64,000 bases of DNA from Candidatus Sabulitectum silens (GTDB lineage: Bacteria; Fermentibacterota; Fermentibacteria; Fermentibacterales; JCC-6), in NCBI GenBank assembly GCA_001875255.1, contig MJAN01000002.1:248001-312000 (forward strand). Reading direction: 5' to 3'. Shown piece by piece: positions 50,773-60,617 of the stretch. Positions within the stretch are counted from its first letter, which is position 1. Every line of letters starts with the position of its first letter. A program made the position numbers and the translations under genes. The notes under the pieces are model-generated. The model saw only the letters and a list, made by a program, of their open reading frames with translations, made no database searches and was not told the origin of the DNA.

Positions 50773-51939
50773 CTATGCTACGATAGCCATATGACCCGGG
50801 AGAAACAATCCTCGGCTATTCCCCGGGGATGTCCACCATCCATATCCGCTGATAGTCCGCGGGTTCTCGGCGTAAACCAGCATCCTCTGGCCCCGGACCC
50901 TGAACACCAGCTGTTCCGAAGGAGGAAGGCCAGGAAGGCTATACTCCCGAAGCAGTTCACCGGATGGGGAGAAGAGGAAGAAACCCACATCTTCGATGTC
51001 CCCCGGACGCACCCACAGGCGTCCCCGGTCGTCAACAGTCATTGAACGGACCGGGTGACGGAAGGGGAATGGGTCACAGTAGACATTGTACTGGGGGTCG
51101 CCCATCTCCATCACGGTGAACAGCGCCGCATAGTACTCCCGCTCCTCCTCTATCTCCCCAGGGGTCTTCTCCACAACTGGAAGGTCGAGTTCCATCACCG
51201 AGGCCGGGCCCGAAGCCACGGAGCCGTCCCGTGTCCCGGGGAGGGGGTAAACACCAATGCGGAACTCCCCGGAGGAGTAGGCGCCGCATAGACCGTGCCG
51301 TCGGCGGGGTCCACCGCCCAGGGGCACTGCAGCATCGTTTCCATGAGGAAACGCTGATGGATTCAACATCCAGGGGGGTGGTTGAGGAAATGTACTTGTG
51401 ATCCGGCTCCCATTGCATGGGGAAATGTCCTATGAAGGTCTCCAGCTGGGGCGAACCCTCCTGGTCGAGGATTGCGGTGCGGCTTCCGGCATAACCGCTG
51501 TCCCCCACCATTACCATTCCCAGGGGAACGTTCATCCTTATCTCGAAATCGAGGCCCAGGTACTCCCCCTGGGGGCTGAAACGCATGAGGCCGCCCTGGC
51601 TGGGGTCCATTATGCCGAAGTCGCCATCGGGAAAAGCAGCATTCCATAGGCCTGCACAACCTGTCCCGGACCGCTGCCCGGTGATGAAATATCCCGCAGG
51701 AACTCCCCGGTGGGGCTGTACACCCGGATGTTTCCCATGGCCCTGTCCAGCACAGCGAAGCCGCCATCTGGAAGGAACTCCATTCCCATTATGGCACCGA
51801 AGGTGTAATGGGGGTCTCCGAAATCGACGCCAATTGTGTCCAGTATGGTTAGCTCACCGGAGGTTGCCGGGGCTTCAGGGGATACTTCACCGCAGCCGGC
51901 GGCAAGAAGGATGGGCAGGGCGAAAAGCAGCTTCTTCAT
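50773..51939 (-). CDS. Six-bladed beta-propeller lipoprotein
   Basis: About 389 residues. Lipobox LLAAGC after MKKLLFALPI, then NHL/6-bladed propeller motifs: MEFLPDGGFAVLDRAMGNIR, VYSPTGEFLRDI, SPGSGPGQ, FSPQGEYLGL, VDDRGRLWVRP. This matches the secreted '6-bladed beta-propeller' family common in Bacteroidetes-like genomes, whose ligands are unknown. A paralogue lies at 60618-61747. Frame changes are near 51645 and 51290-51360 (at least three in all). Start ATG at 51939 preceded by GAGGA. It sits between the BLUF gene (68 bp) and the S41-like gene (75 bp). Confidence 0.7.
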
Positions 51940-52007
51940 GGGATGTCCTCCTGACATTAGGGAATGTACAGGAAGAATATAAGGATGGCGGAGGGAGAAC
52001 AGCCTCT

Positions 52008-52439
52008 TCAGTTGCAGCCGGGGTAGCTCATCATGTGGACATCGTTGGTAAGGGCCAGGGCCGCCCACTCTTCCGTGGGGAAACACACACTCCCCTCTTC
52101 GGATCCGTACTTCTTCTTCAGCTCTTCCTCAAGCTCCAGGTTCAGGTCGAACACGCCTATGCCCCTCATGGCCCATCCCTCGAAAAGCCTTGTGGCCGCA
52201 GGCCTGAAGGAGATGATCTGTATCGTTTCATGCCTGGTATCCCCGGCGATCTTCATGAAGGTTTCGTTCAGCTTCTGGAAATCCCCTTCCAGCACCTGAA
52301 GGAAATGGGTGTCGGTGGCCAGAAGGGCCCCGGTTATTCCGGCGGCCTTGTTCAACTCACTGCTTTCGTGAAGAATGGTCCTTACCGTTTCCCTGTCGAT
52401 GGATCCCCTGCACCTGCTCTTGTAAATAAGCCTGAACAT
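52008..52439 (-). CDS. BLUF-domain blue-light sensor
   Basis: An intact 143-residue protein that is mostly a BLUF domain binding FAD. The photocycle residues are present with the spacing of AppA: Tyr6 (MFRLIYKS), Asn30 (SSELNKAAGITGALL) and Gln48 (HFLQVLEGD), with the conserved RHETIQII further on. The C-terminal 45 residues are helical (LNLELEEELKKKYG) and may be the output or dimer helix. No effector domain is fused, so it probably acts on a partner protein. Start ATG at 52439. It lies 70 bp downstream of the PHP gene and 68 bp upstream of the propeller lipoprotein, on the strand that leads to the STAND-TPR gene. A photosensor is unexpected beside genes suggesting anaerobic metabolism. Confidence 0.88.
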   Translation of the reverse strand: MFRLIYKSRCRGSIDRETVRTILHESSELNKAAGITGALLATDTHFLQVLEGDFQKLNETFMKIAGDTRHETIQIISFRPAATRLFEGWAMRGIGVFDLNLELEEELKKKYGSEEGSVCFPTEEWAALALTNDVHMMSYPGCN

Positions 52440-52509
52440 CCCTGACCTCCCGGTTAAGTTCGATGAAAAGTATAAGGAAATGTCCCCATGGGAGAAAGTG
52501 CGGGAATCC

Positions 52510-53397
52510 TCAGAAGAAGGGGGCGAAGTCCACAGGCTTCGTAAGCCCCGCGGTGCCCATGGGCCTTTCGGAATCATCATGCAGTCGGAACCGCCGGTGA
52601 TCAGGAGGTTCAGTGAAACTGCCAGGGATTCAAGGGATCGGGTGTCGGCGGCGGTGTGGCCGGGGTAGTGCACCTCGAGGCCCCTGAGCCCCAGGGCCAG
52701 CAGTTCCGGCAGTATCAGCACCACGGTGGAAAAGGGGGGCAGCACCTCCCTGTAGTGGCTTTCACCGGGGAATGAACCGGCTGCGGGATGGGCAAGCACA
52801 GGAACAACGGGATACCGGCTGAAGAGGGGTTTCAGCAGCTCCATGTCGATCCCCGAGGGAGGTATGCCGGGCTGCTGTTCCCGATGAGCATGGTGACCTG
52901 GCCGGGAGTGAGGCCGTGCTCGGTGGTGAGCACCCTTGCGAAGTGGCGCCGGGACACGTTGGGGGCCATGGAGGTAATGGATTCAACGGTGAGGGGACTG
53001 GAAAGAAGGGGTTCCCTGCCCCCGGGACCGAACTCCTCATTTATTCTCTCAACCCTGGCCCGGACGAGACCGGTTCCCCTGCCCCGGGAAACAATGGACC
53101 CCAGCTCGCCGGTGAACTCCCGTGAGGAGAGAAGCTCATCGGAAAAGTAGACGAGAAGGTGCAGCGAGCCCACGAAGTACTCCCTTACGAAACGCAGGGT
53201 GACCTCTATTCCAGGTACCACCGACACCCCATGCTCTTCCCCGGCGGCAAGGGCCTCACCCACCCCGGCAATTGTGTCATGGTCAGTAACCGCTATCTGC
53301 CGGATACCCAGGGCTTCTGCCCGGCGGACTGTCTCCCGGGGGTGAACTCTCCGTCCGAGAAGGTCGTGTGAAGGTGCAGGTCTGACTTGATATCCAT
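52510..53397 (-). CDS. PHP-domain phosphoesterase
   Basis: About 296 residues of the PHP family (YciV/TrpH-like), metal-dependent phosphoesterases acting on nucleotides or oligoribonucleotides. Metal-ligand motifs: DLHLHTTFSDGEFTP (HxH) at the N-terminus, AVTDHDTIAGVGEA, PGIEVTLRF, and at the end GLEVHYPGHTAADT with ITGGSDCHDDSE after repair. In the family the last motif is GSDxH. Frameshifts lie near 53345, 52862 and 52583, all compatible with missing single bases. Start ATG at 53397 with AGGAGG upstream. It is the first gene of the minus-strand row PHP-BLUF-propeller-S41-STAND. Confidence 0.85.
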
Positions 53398-53602
53398 GAA
53401 AAACCTCCAGGATCTACAGTTCGTCATGAACATAACACATCGGGCTATTCGGGACTGAAGTGAACTGCTGCCATCGGATATTACTGTTTTTACTGATATT
53501 CCGTTATATTCCGCCTGGACCGGCCGGATGGGAACCGGAACCTTTTCGGGGTATTGTCTGTAATTCCTTTGATGATTAGAATATCTGAGAGCGGGGGGTA
53601 TT

Positions 53603-53740
53603 TTGAGATCGCTGAACTGGTCGCACGCCCTGATAGGCTTTCTGATAGGGGTTGCAATAATTCTCTATCTCAGGGGAGAGGAAAGTCACCAGGAACCTGT
53701 TCAGTATCAAACCGAGGTTGTGGAGGTAGATACAGAATGA
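53603..53740 (+). CDS. Small single-pass membrane protein (45 residues)
   Basis: A short frame beginning at TTG 53603 (LRSLNWSHALIGFLIGVAII), with one hydrophobic helix, then a polar acidic tail ending EVVEVDTE. Its stop TGA at 53738-53740 overlaps the ATG of the next gene (ATGA), which suggests translational coupling. The ribosome-binding site is weak (a G-rich run at 53593-53598). It looks genuine because of the overlap and the tidy membrane-protein composition, but has no recognisable family. Confidence 0.5.
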   Translation: MRSLNWSHALIGFLIGVAIILYLRGEESHQEPVQYQTEVVEVDTE

Positions 53741-54546
53741 CTGAAAAGGTAGTTTCACTGTCCGGAGGGCTGGTTCTGGGGATGGCCTTCGCCCTTCTTC
53801 TTGGCGTCACCGCCTCGCAGAACGGCTCCTCATCCATGAATGTTGACTATCCGTCAATATCCAGTCTCATCGGAAACAACGATTTCCAGAGCTACCGCAC
53901 CTCCCTCCCCTGCCCCCCAGGCAAGCGACACCACCCCGGTGATCAACGTTTCGCCCCCTCCCCCCCGGGAAACACCGGCAGAATAGTAAGAATAGCAACA
54001 GCCTCGGAAACAACCCATCCGGTCACCGCCTCCCCGGTTACCACCGCCACCGAAGAGATCGCCCTGAAGGGCCATGAAACCATTGAAACCCCCAAGGATA
54101 CCGATAACCTTCGCCAGATCAACCTTCAGAACACATACACCGCCAGGTCTTCGGAAACATCCCACCATGCGGCCACGGGCTTCATTGCCAGCCAGAGCGG
54201 TAACTTCACAGCCATCGCCAACGGAAGCTCCCAGGGCGGCCAGGGCGGCAGCACAGGCGGCCAGCCGCCAGTGGCTGACAACAAGCCCCAGATAACCGGT
54301 TCTCCCTCCATAGCCCAGAACAACCCCCAGGGCGGGGAACAGGGCCAGGAAGAGGACGAAGACGAACCGGCCATAGCCGGTTACAACCCCCGTCCACCTG
54401 ACTCCATGACCGAGAACGGGAACAGGGCCCACACCAACCCGGTAAGGCCCGAACCCAGGGTGAACTTCCATGAAACGGAAGAGGGCCACCAGGGCGGAGG
54501 CGGAGCAACCGAGAACCAGCCCAGACGCCGTCCCGAGTTCGGTTAG
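53737..54546 (+). CDS. Anchored low-complexity protein, unknown function
   Basis: About 269 residues. An N-terminal hydrophobic segment (LVLGMAFALLLGVTASQ) serves as signal or anchor. The remainder is disordered: Thr/Ser-rich to about residue 150, then Gly/Gln-rich (SSQGGQGGSTGGQPP), acidic (GQEEDEDEP) and Pro/Arg-rich at the end. Between about 53910 and 53975 a different frame reads a more plausible PAPQASDTTPVINVSPPPP, so two compensating indels are likely. It follows a coupled small membrane protein and converges with the histidine kinase gene over 4 bp. No family recognised; a surface or envelope linker is a guess. Confidence 0.5.
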   Translation: MTEKVVSLSGGLVLGMAFALLLGVTASQNGSSSMNVDYPSISSLIGNNDFQSYRTSLPCPPGKRHHPGDQRFAPSPPGNTGRIVRIATASETTHPVTASPVTTATEEIALKGHETIETPKDTDNLRQINLQNTYTARSSETSHHAATGFIASQSGNFTAIANGSSQGGQGGSTGGQPPVADNKPQITGSPSIAQNNPQGGEQGQEEDEDEPAIAGYNPRPPDSMTENGNRAHTNPVRPEPRVNFHETEEGHQGGGGATENQPRRRPEFG

Positions 54547-57500
54547 TTTCGGTCCAGCACCCTTCTTACCGCCCTCAGAAGTTCCTCCGCTGAGTAGGGT
54601 TTCTGTATAAGGGTCAAACCATCATGCAGTATGAAATTGGTATGTATGGCGTTCTCCGAATAGCCGCTTGAGAACAGCACCGGCACATCCGGGTTAATCC
54701 CGCGGATCCTTTCCAGCGCTTCCTTTCCCCCGAGGCGGGGCATGATAACGTCCAGCAGAAGCAGATCAGTTCCGGGTTGCTCCTGTAAGGCAACGGCCTC
54801 CTCGCCGTTCTCCGCCTCAAGAACCGTATAGCCGCCCATTTCAAGCATCTGTTTCGCAAGGTTGCGCACCATGTCGTCGTCCTCGGCAAGAAGTATGGTC
54901 TCCGTTCCGCCCACAGCGGCGCCCTCAAGCCTGGCCCCCACCTTCCTTGCCTGGAGCTCGGACATTGGCAGATAAACCTTGAAAAGTGAACCCTTCCCCA
55001 GTTCGCTGTAGGCGTTGATCATCCCGCCGTGCTGCTTAACTATGCCGTATACCGTGGCCAGGCCTATTCCAGTTCCCTTCCCCGGTTCCTTCGTGGTAAA
55101 GAAGGGCTCGAACACCCTTTCCAGGACATCACTCTCCATGCCCATTCCGGTGTCGGTCACCGACAGAAGAACATACCTCCCGGCGACGCCAGGTGTGTGC
55201 AGCGCAGTACTCGGAGTCTATGAGCACATTCATGGTTTCGATTGTAAGTACGCCCCCTCGGGCATGGCGTCACGGGCATTCACGCAGAGGTTCATCACCA
55301 CCTGCTCCATCATGCCCGGGTCGGCATGCACGGAACCCACGGCGCTTCCCGGCATCCATTCAAGCCTTATGTGCTCGCCGATGAGCCGCCTTATCATGCG
55401 AAGGAGGTTCTCCACCAGCTCGTTGAAATCGATGGACTGCAGGCTCATCACCTGCCTCCGGCTGAAGAGCAGCAGCTGCCGGGTCAAATCCGAGGCCCGT
55501 TTCGCGCCGGAAACGATCTCAGCTATGTTCTGTTCATTCTCGGTGTCCTCCAGGGAATCCTGAAGAAGCTGGGCGTGCCCCATGATAACCTGCAGCATAT
55601 TGTTGAAGTCGTGGGCTATTCCCCCGGCCAGCTGGCCTATGGCCTCCATCTTCTGGCTCTGGAGAAGCTGTTTCCGCATCTCCGCCCGGTCATGCTCGGC
55701 ACTGACCCTGGCGGCCCTTTCCCTTATGGATGCCATTGCGTAGGCGATATCCCCGGCCATTTCCGAGAGAAGTGATATCTCCTCTGAATCCAGGGGAAAC
55801 CCCTCCTCGAGGCACACCGCCAGGAAGCCGTAGCGGACGCCGCCGTGATCAAGGGGAGCCGCCAGGGAGCCGCTGCTTTCGCTCAAATCCCCAAGGGGGC
55901 ACCGGGAACAGGCGGACCTGTCCACCATGGCGCAGGTGCCGTCGTCGGAAACAAGGGCGAAGCAGTCGGGGAAGTCCCCGGTGGCCAGCATCTCTTCAAT
56001 TTCCCCGGAATCCGCGGCAAGCCCCGCCCGGCTCCAGGAAACAACGGATCCGGTGGCGTCCACCGCAACCAGAAGTGCCGAGCGGTAGCTCCTCTCGTTC
56101 ACAAGGAGTTCCACCGCTCCATCCATGAGCTCTCCGGGATCGGTCTCCCTTACGATGAGCTGGTTGATGTCCCTTATTGCCCGAAGCACCCTGTTAAGGT
56201 GTTCTATGCGGTTCTCATAATTCTTCAGGGAGGTAATGTCCTGGAATGAGCCCTGCACCTTGACCACCCTGCCGCCGTCCATCACCGGACGGCCGATGGT
56301 GCGCACCCATTTCTTTTCTCCGGAGGGGGTCACAAGCTCCAGGTCGAGGTCGTAGGGCCTGCCCTCCTTTACCGCGTCCCTTACAGCTCGAAGTATTCGC
56401 CGGCGGGATTCGCCACGATAGAAGCCGAGCCCCTTCTTCAGAGAGGTTTCCTCGTCGGGGGAAAGCCCATGGATCCGGGCCACTTCATCGGTCCAGGTTC
56501 CCCTGCCGGTTTCCGGGTCGAACTCCCAGCCGCCCACAAGGGCGATACGGCCCATCTCACGGAGCAGGGCGTCCCTGTACCGTGCCTTCTCCTCGGCCTT
56601 CTTCTCCTTGCTGATGTCCTGCAGGTAACCTGCCACACGGACCACGGCCCCCTTTTCCATGAAGGCCCTGCCCCCGGTGCGCACCCACTCCACATCTCCT
56701 GTGGTGGAGCTGAACCGGCATTCCATCTCGTATGCCTCGCCGGTTTCCACGCATCTCCGGAAGGCCTCTTCTATCCGCCTGCGGTCTTCGCCGCGGTAGC
56801 ATTCAAGGCTCTTGTCGATGTATCTCTTTATGTCAGCCGGTTCGATCACCGGCTCGTAGCCGTGTATCCGGAAGGTTTCATCGGTCCAGAACATGGTCCC
56901 GTTTGAAATGTCGTATTCCCAGCCCCGATGCCGGTGATCTCCTGGGTGGTTTTCAGTATGCCCTCGCTCCTTCGAAGCTGGGCGGTCCTGATCCGCACCT
57001 GCCGTCGCATCAGCCTCAGCCAGAGAAGCACCAGGGCAAGAACGAAAAGAAGGGGAACCAGGAACACCAGGGAGCTTCTCAGCACCGAAAGAAGCGAGGG
57101 GGCTCACTGTCGACATAGTCGCCCATCCATTTTTCGAAGATCCTCCGGTACCCCCCGGTCTCCACCAGCACCCGAAGACCTTCGCTGAACTGGGCTTTCA
57201 GGGCCAGGTTGCCCCCTGCCACCGCTATGCAGTAATCCCCGGAGTAGATGGAAGAACTCCCCAGGGACAGGTCCCACCCGTTCCTCTCCATCAGATACCT
57301 GGCTGCCACCATACCCACAAGGGCGCAGTCGTACTCCCCGGATACCACACCGGCCATGGCCTCCTCCTGGTTGGGCAGGAAGGATGCCCGGTCAGTGAGA
57401 CCGTTCTCACTGATGAATTCGTGCATTATGTCGCCACGCTCCACTGCCAGAGAAAGACCCCGGAGGGAATCAACCGAAGAGGGCGGTTCGCCGCTTCTCA

Positions 57501-58511
57501 TCACCGCCACATAATTGACCACGGTGTGGGGCTGTGTGAAGTCGAAGTACCTGTCCCGTGAAGGGGAGTAGAACATTCCGGTAATGGCGTCTAAGGAGCC
57601 GTTCTCAAGGCCGGTCATCACCGAGGACCAGTCCCCCAGCCTGATCTCTATGGGAAGCCCCGCCTCGGCGGCTATGGCACGGACTATCTCCACATTCATG
57701 CCTGTGGGATTGCCCAGGGAGTCCAGGAACTCGTAGGGGGGAAGTTCCTGTCCCCTCCCACTACAATGGTTCTTCCCGTGGGAATCTCAAGGTGGGCGAA
57801 CCACCTGGCGTGGAGATGGGCATATGTGCCGTCGGCCATCACCAGGGCAAGCCCCTCGTTGAGAAGGGCCAGCAGCTCGGCGTTTCCCTTTCTAACCGCG
57901 AAGCAGAAATCCTGTCTGAAGTCCATCAGGGGCCATTCCAGTACCTGAACGTCGGAAAGACCCATCTCCGCCTTTAGCCTCAGGGCCACCAGCCTCTGCA
58001 TCACCACCGCGTCCACCTGTCCGGCGGAGAGCATTTCCAGGGCCTCCTGGAATGTTTCCGTGGGTACGAGGTCAGCCCCGTAGTCCCCCCGAAGCATGAA
58101 CTCCTGGGCGTTGTCCCCTGCCATGACCCCAACGGTGAGCCCCCGGAGTTGCTCCACGGACCGTATGGTGTCGCAGTCGGCCCGGACCACCACAGCGCCG
58201 TGGAGTGTCATGTAGGGGAAGGTAAAATCAAAGAAGGGTTCCCGCTCGGGGGTTCTGCCAACAAGGGGAAGGCACTCTATCTGCCCTGTCTTCAGCATAT
58301 CCATGACAGAAGACCAGCTGCCGGTTACGTAGGTCGCCTCCCGGCCCATGGCACCCAGTGCCGCATCCAGAAGCTCCACGGAGAACCCGTCCGCAGCACC
58401 TGAATCGTTCACCAGTGAGAAGGGGGATACTCTATCTCCAGCCGGAGAGGATCGGGGAAGCCCCAGCCCCGCCGCGGAGAAAAGCACTGCCAAAAGGACC
58501 AAAACCCTCAA
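54543..58511 (-). CDS. Hybrid sensor histidine kinase with two periplasmic solute-binding domains
   Basis: About 1,323 residues. Domain order: signal peptide; SBP_bac_3 domain 1 (residues 25-255; [19 protein letters not shown]); SBP_bac_3 domain 2 (270-465; [19 protein letters not shown]); one membrane helix near 485 ([20 protein letters not shown]); PAS 1 ([15 protein letters not shown]) and PAS 2 ([16 protein letters not shown]), each with a PAC segment; GAF (770-925); HisKA with [16 protein letters not shown] (phospho-His); HATPase ([19 protein letters not shown]); and a receiver ending in [16 protein letters not shown] with the phospho-Asp. This resembles EvgS/BvgS in input and NtrY-like hybrid kinases in output. 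It probably binds an amino acid or similar solute. Frame changes near 57735, 57095, 56925 and 55200-55250. Confidence 0.88.
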
Positions 58512-58600
58512 TAAACACCCCCGGGCGGCAAGAGATATTTGCTATCTCCTATGATACGCCTGAGCAGCTGAAACCACAACAGGAAGCAAGGGAGGGCGTC

Positions 58601-58630
58601 TTGACGATGGGAGCCGGAAGGGGGTATTAA
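58601..58630 (+). promoter_or_regulatory. Probable promoter of the alpha/beta hydrolase gene
   Basis: TTGACG (58601-58606), an 18-bp spacer and TATTAA (58625-58630), 28 bp upstream of the GTG start at 58659, in the divergent gap from the histidine kinase gene. Confidence 0.5.
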
Positions 58631-58658
58631 CACCGGAACGGGAACATGGAGGGCGGAA

Positions 58659-59480
58659 GTGGCAAGGGCGAAAACGAAGAGAAGGAAGAAGAAGTCCAGG
58701 AGGAAACCACCTGTTATCCTCACCATTTTCCTCGTGGCCGCCGGTCTCTATACCGCCGCCTGCGGGTACCTCTACATCAAGCAGAGGGATTTCCTCTACA
58801 TCCCCCCGGAGGGCCCCCAGCCCACCGGGGAACAGACCCTGGAGATACAGGGGAGCGGCGTCACCCTCCGGGGCTGGGTGGTAAACCCCGGCCGCGACCA
58901 CGCCATTATCTACTTCGGCGGCAACGCCGAGAGAATAGAGAACAACATGGCGGACTACGGCGACCTCTTCACCCACCACACCATCTATTTCGTGAACTAC
59001 CGCGGATACGGCGGGAGCACCGGTTCCCCGACGGAGGAGGGCCTCTACTCCGATGCCCAGGCCATCTACGACCACGCCATAAGGCACCACGAGAACATCA
59101 CCGTAATCGGGCGCAGCCTGGGCAGCGGGGTTGCCACACACCTCGCGGCAAACCGCCCGGTGCGGGCCCTGATACTGGTTACCCCCTTCGACAGCATGGT
59201 AAACGTGGCACGTTCCATTTATCCCATGTTCCCCATCGGGCTCCTCCTGAAGGACCGCTACGACTCCGCGGAAAGGGCACCTGAAATCACCTCCCCCACC
59301 CTCATCCTCATTGCCGAAAACGACGAGGTCATTCCCCGGGAATCCACCGAAAACCTCATCACCGCCTTCCCCCCGGACATCGTCCACACTGCGGTGATAG
59401 AGAACGCCACCCACAACGACATCCAGAACTACACCGAATACTTCATGCGGATACGGGACTTCCAGATCACCGGCCGTTGA
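58659..59480 (+). CDS. Membrane-anchored alpha/beta hydrolase (BEM46/ABHD13-like)
   Basis: An intact 273-residue protein. A very basic N-terminus (RAKTKRRKKKSRRK) precedes a membrane helix (ILTIFLVAAGLYTAACGYLY). The hydrolase domain then follows, with AIIYFGGNAERIE, FVNYRGYGGSTGSP, nucleophile elbow VIGRSLGSGVATHL (GxSxG), acid in IAENDEVIPRE and His in ENATHNDIQ. The BEM46 group includes peptidases and acyl-protein thioesterases; the substrate is unknown. The GTG start at 58659 is preceded by GGAGGG. Repeat copy 2 begins right after the stop codon. Confidence 0.85.
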   Translation: MARAKTKRRKKKSRRKPPVILTIFLVAAGLYTAACGYLYIKQRDFLYIPPEGPQPTGEQTLEIQGSGVTLRGWVVNPGRDHAIIYFGGNAERIENNMADYGDLFTHHTIYFVNYRGYGGSTGSPTEEGLYSDAQAIYDHAIRHHENITVIGRSLGSGVATHLAANRPVRALILVTPFDSMVNVARSIYPMFPIGLLLKDRYDSAERAPEITSPTLILIAENDEVIPRESTENLITAFPPDIVHTAVIENATHNDIQNYTEYFMRIRDFQITGR

Positions 59481-59481
59481 A

Positions 59482-59515
59482 GCCATCCGTAAATTTGACA
59501 AATAGATTTCGTAAA
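59482..59515 (+). repeat. 34-bp dispersed repeat, copy 2, with embedded promoter
   Basis: Same sequence as 27264 and 60476 apart from the two variable bases. TTGACA at 59495-59500, a 17-bp spacer and TATGCT at 59518-59523 form a good promoter for the patatin gene that starts at 59631. In one frame the repeat reads AIRKFDK and stop, identical to the end of the patatin protein. Confidence 0.85.
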
Positions 59516-59630
59516 TGTATGCTCTGCAACATTATTGAATAGGGCAGGCTTGGTTTCTCGAAACCGATGGAAATTCGACAACGGGCAACCTGACCTGTTT
59601 CGGAAAATCATTTTCCTGAAGGGAAAGACC

Positions 59631-60499
59631 ATGTGGCTGAAAAGGCTGTTCAAGGGGCACAAAAGTGGGATTGGGCTTGCCCTGGGAGGCGGCGGAGTGC
59701 GGGGCTTGCCCACATTCCCTACCTTGAGACCCTGGATGAACTCGGGATAAGGCCCGTTGCCCTGGCGGGAACCAGCATGGGGGCCATAATGGGGGCACTT
59801 TACGCCTCGGGCATGACCGGAGCCCAGATCAGGAAGACGGTCAGGGAGAACATCATCACCGAGGATGACGGCATAAGGGAAGTACTGAAGAAGAGGGGGG
59901 CCATCCTTCGGTGGCTGGGGGCGGTGAAACCGTCCTGGAGCCCAAGGGGTATCCTCAGGGCCGACGGCCTTGTGAACGACCTGCTGGACATGATTGACGC
60001 GGAAACCTTCGAAGATCTGAAGATACCCCTCTGGATAATGGCGACGGACTTCAGACCAGGTGAACCGGTGGTCTTCCATGAGGGAGACCTCCTAACGGCG
60101 ATAAAGGCCAGCATGGCCATTCCAGGTGTGTTCGTTCCCGTGGAGCACGAGGGCAGGATACTTGTTGACGGCGGGGTGGTGAACAACCTTCCCTATGACA
60201 TACTGAGGGACAGATGCGGTTATACAGTTGCCGTGGATGTCTGCCCCAGGAACCACCAGGGGGATGCCGAGCCTCCGAACATGCTTGAGGCCACCGTGGG
60301 CATGTTCGACATTCTCATAGGAAGAATAACCGACCAGATGATGCAGCAACGCCCACCCGACCTGTACACCAACCCCGAGATTGCCTGTGTGCGGATACTG
60401 GAATTCGACAAGGCGGGAAAGGTTCTCCGCCAGGCGGACGCCGCAGTGGGAGCATTCAGGGAAAGGGTGGCCAAAGCCATCCGTAAATTTGACAAATAG
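59631..60499 (+). CDS. Patatin-like phospholipase (RssA/NTE type)
   Basis: About 289 residues, soluble, without signal peptide. Motifs: GIGLALGGGGVRGLAHIPYLE (oxyanion loop, after repair), VALAGTSMGAIMGALYASG (Ser nucleophile), IPGVFVPVEHEGRILVDGGVVNNLP (DGG with the catalytic Asp). Typical of bacterial RssA/RssB-like cytoplasmic patatins; substrates are probably membrane lipids. One missing base near 59705 breaks the oxyanion loop. The start ATG at 59631 has AAGGGA upstream. The last eight codons (KAIRKFDK) lie inside repeat copy 3, and repeat copy 2 lies 116 bp before the start, so the gene is bracketed by the repeat. Confidence 0.85.
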
Positions 60500-60509
60500 A
60501 TTGCGTAAA
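60476..60509 (+). repeat. 34-bp dispersed repeat, copy 3, overlapping the patatin 3' end
   Basis: Here the repeat forms the last codons and stop of the patatin gene and continues 10 bp beyond it. TTGACA at 60489-60494 could serve as a -35 for the downstream propeller lipoprotein gene (start 60618), but the best -10 (TATTGG, 16-bp spacing) is poor. Confidence 0.85.
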
Positions 60510-60617
60510 TTATTGGCAACAATCAATATAGAAGGTTCAGGCATTGGCTTTCCATTACCCTCATGGAGCAGGCCTGCCGTAACCGTCAGAAAAAGTTGAC
60601 CGCCGAAGGGAGTCCCG

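Noticed and set aside
53854-54489. A 211-codon minus-strand frame with hydrophobic stretches
   Set aside because: Shadow of the plus-strand low-complexity gene; no ribosome-binding site or motif. The plus-strand gene has a coupled upstream partner, though both are of unknown function.
58542-59501. A 319-codon minus-strand frame
   Set aside because: Antisense to the intact alpha/beta hydrolase, which has a complete catalytic triad and a promoter.
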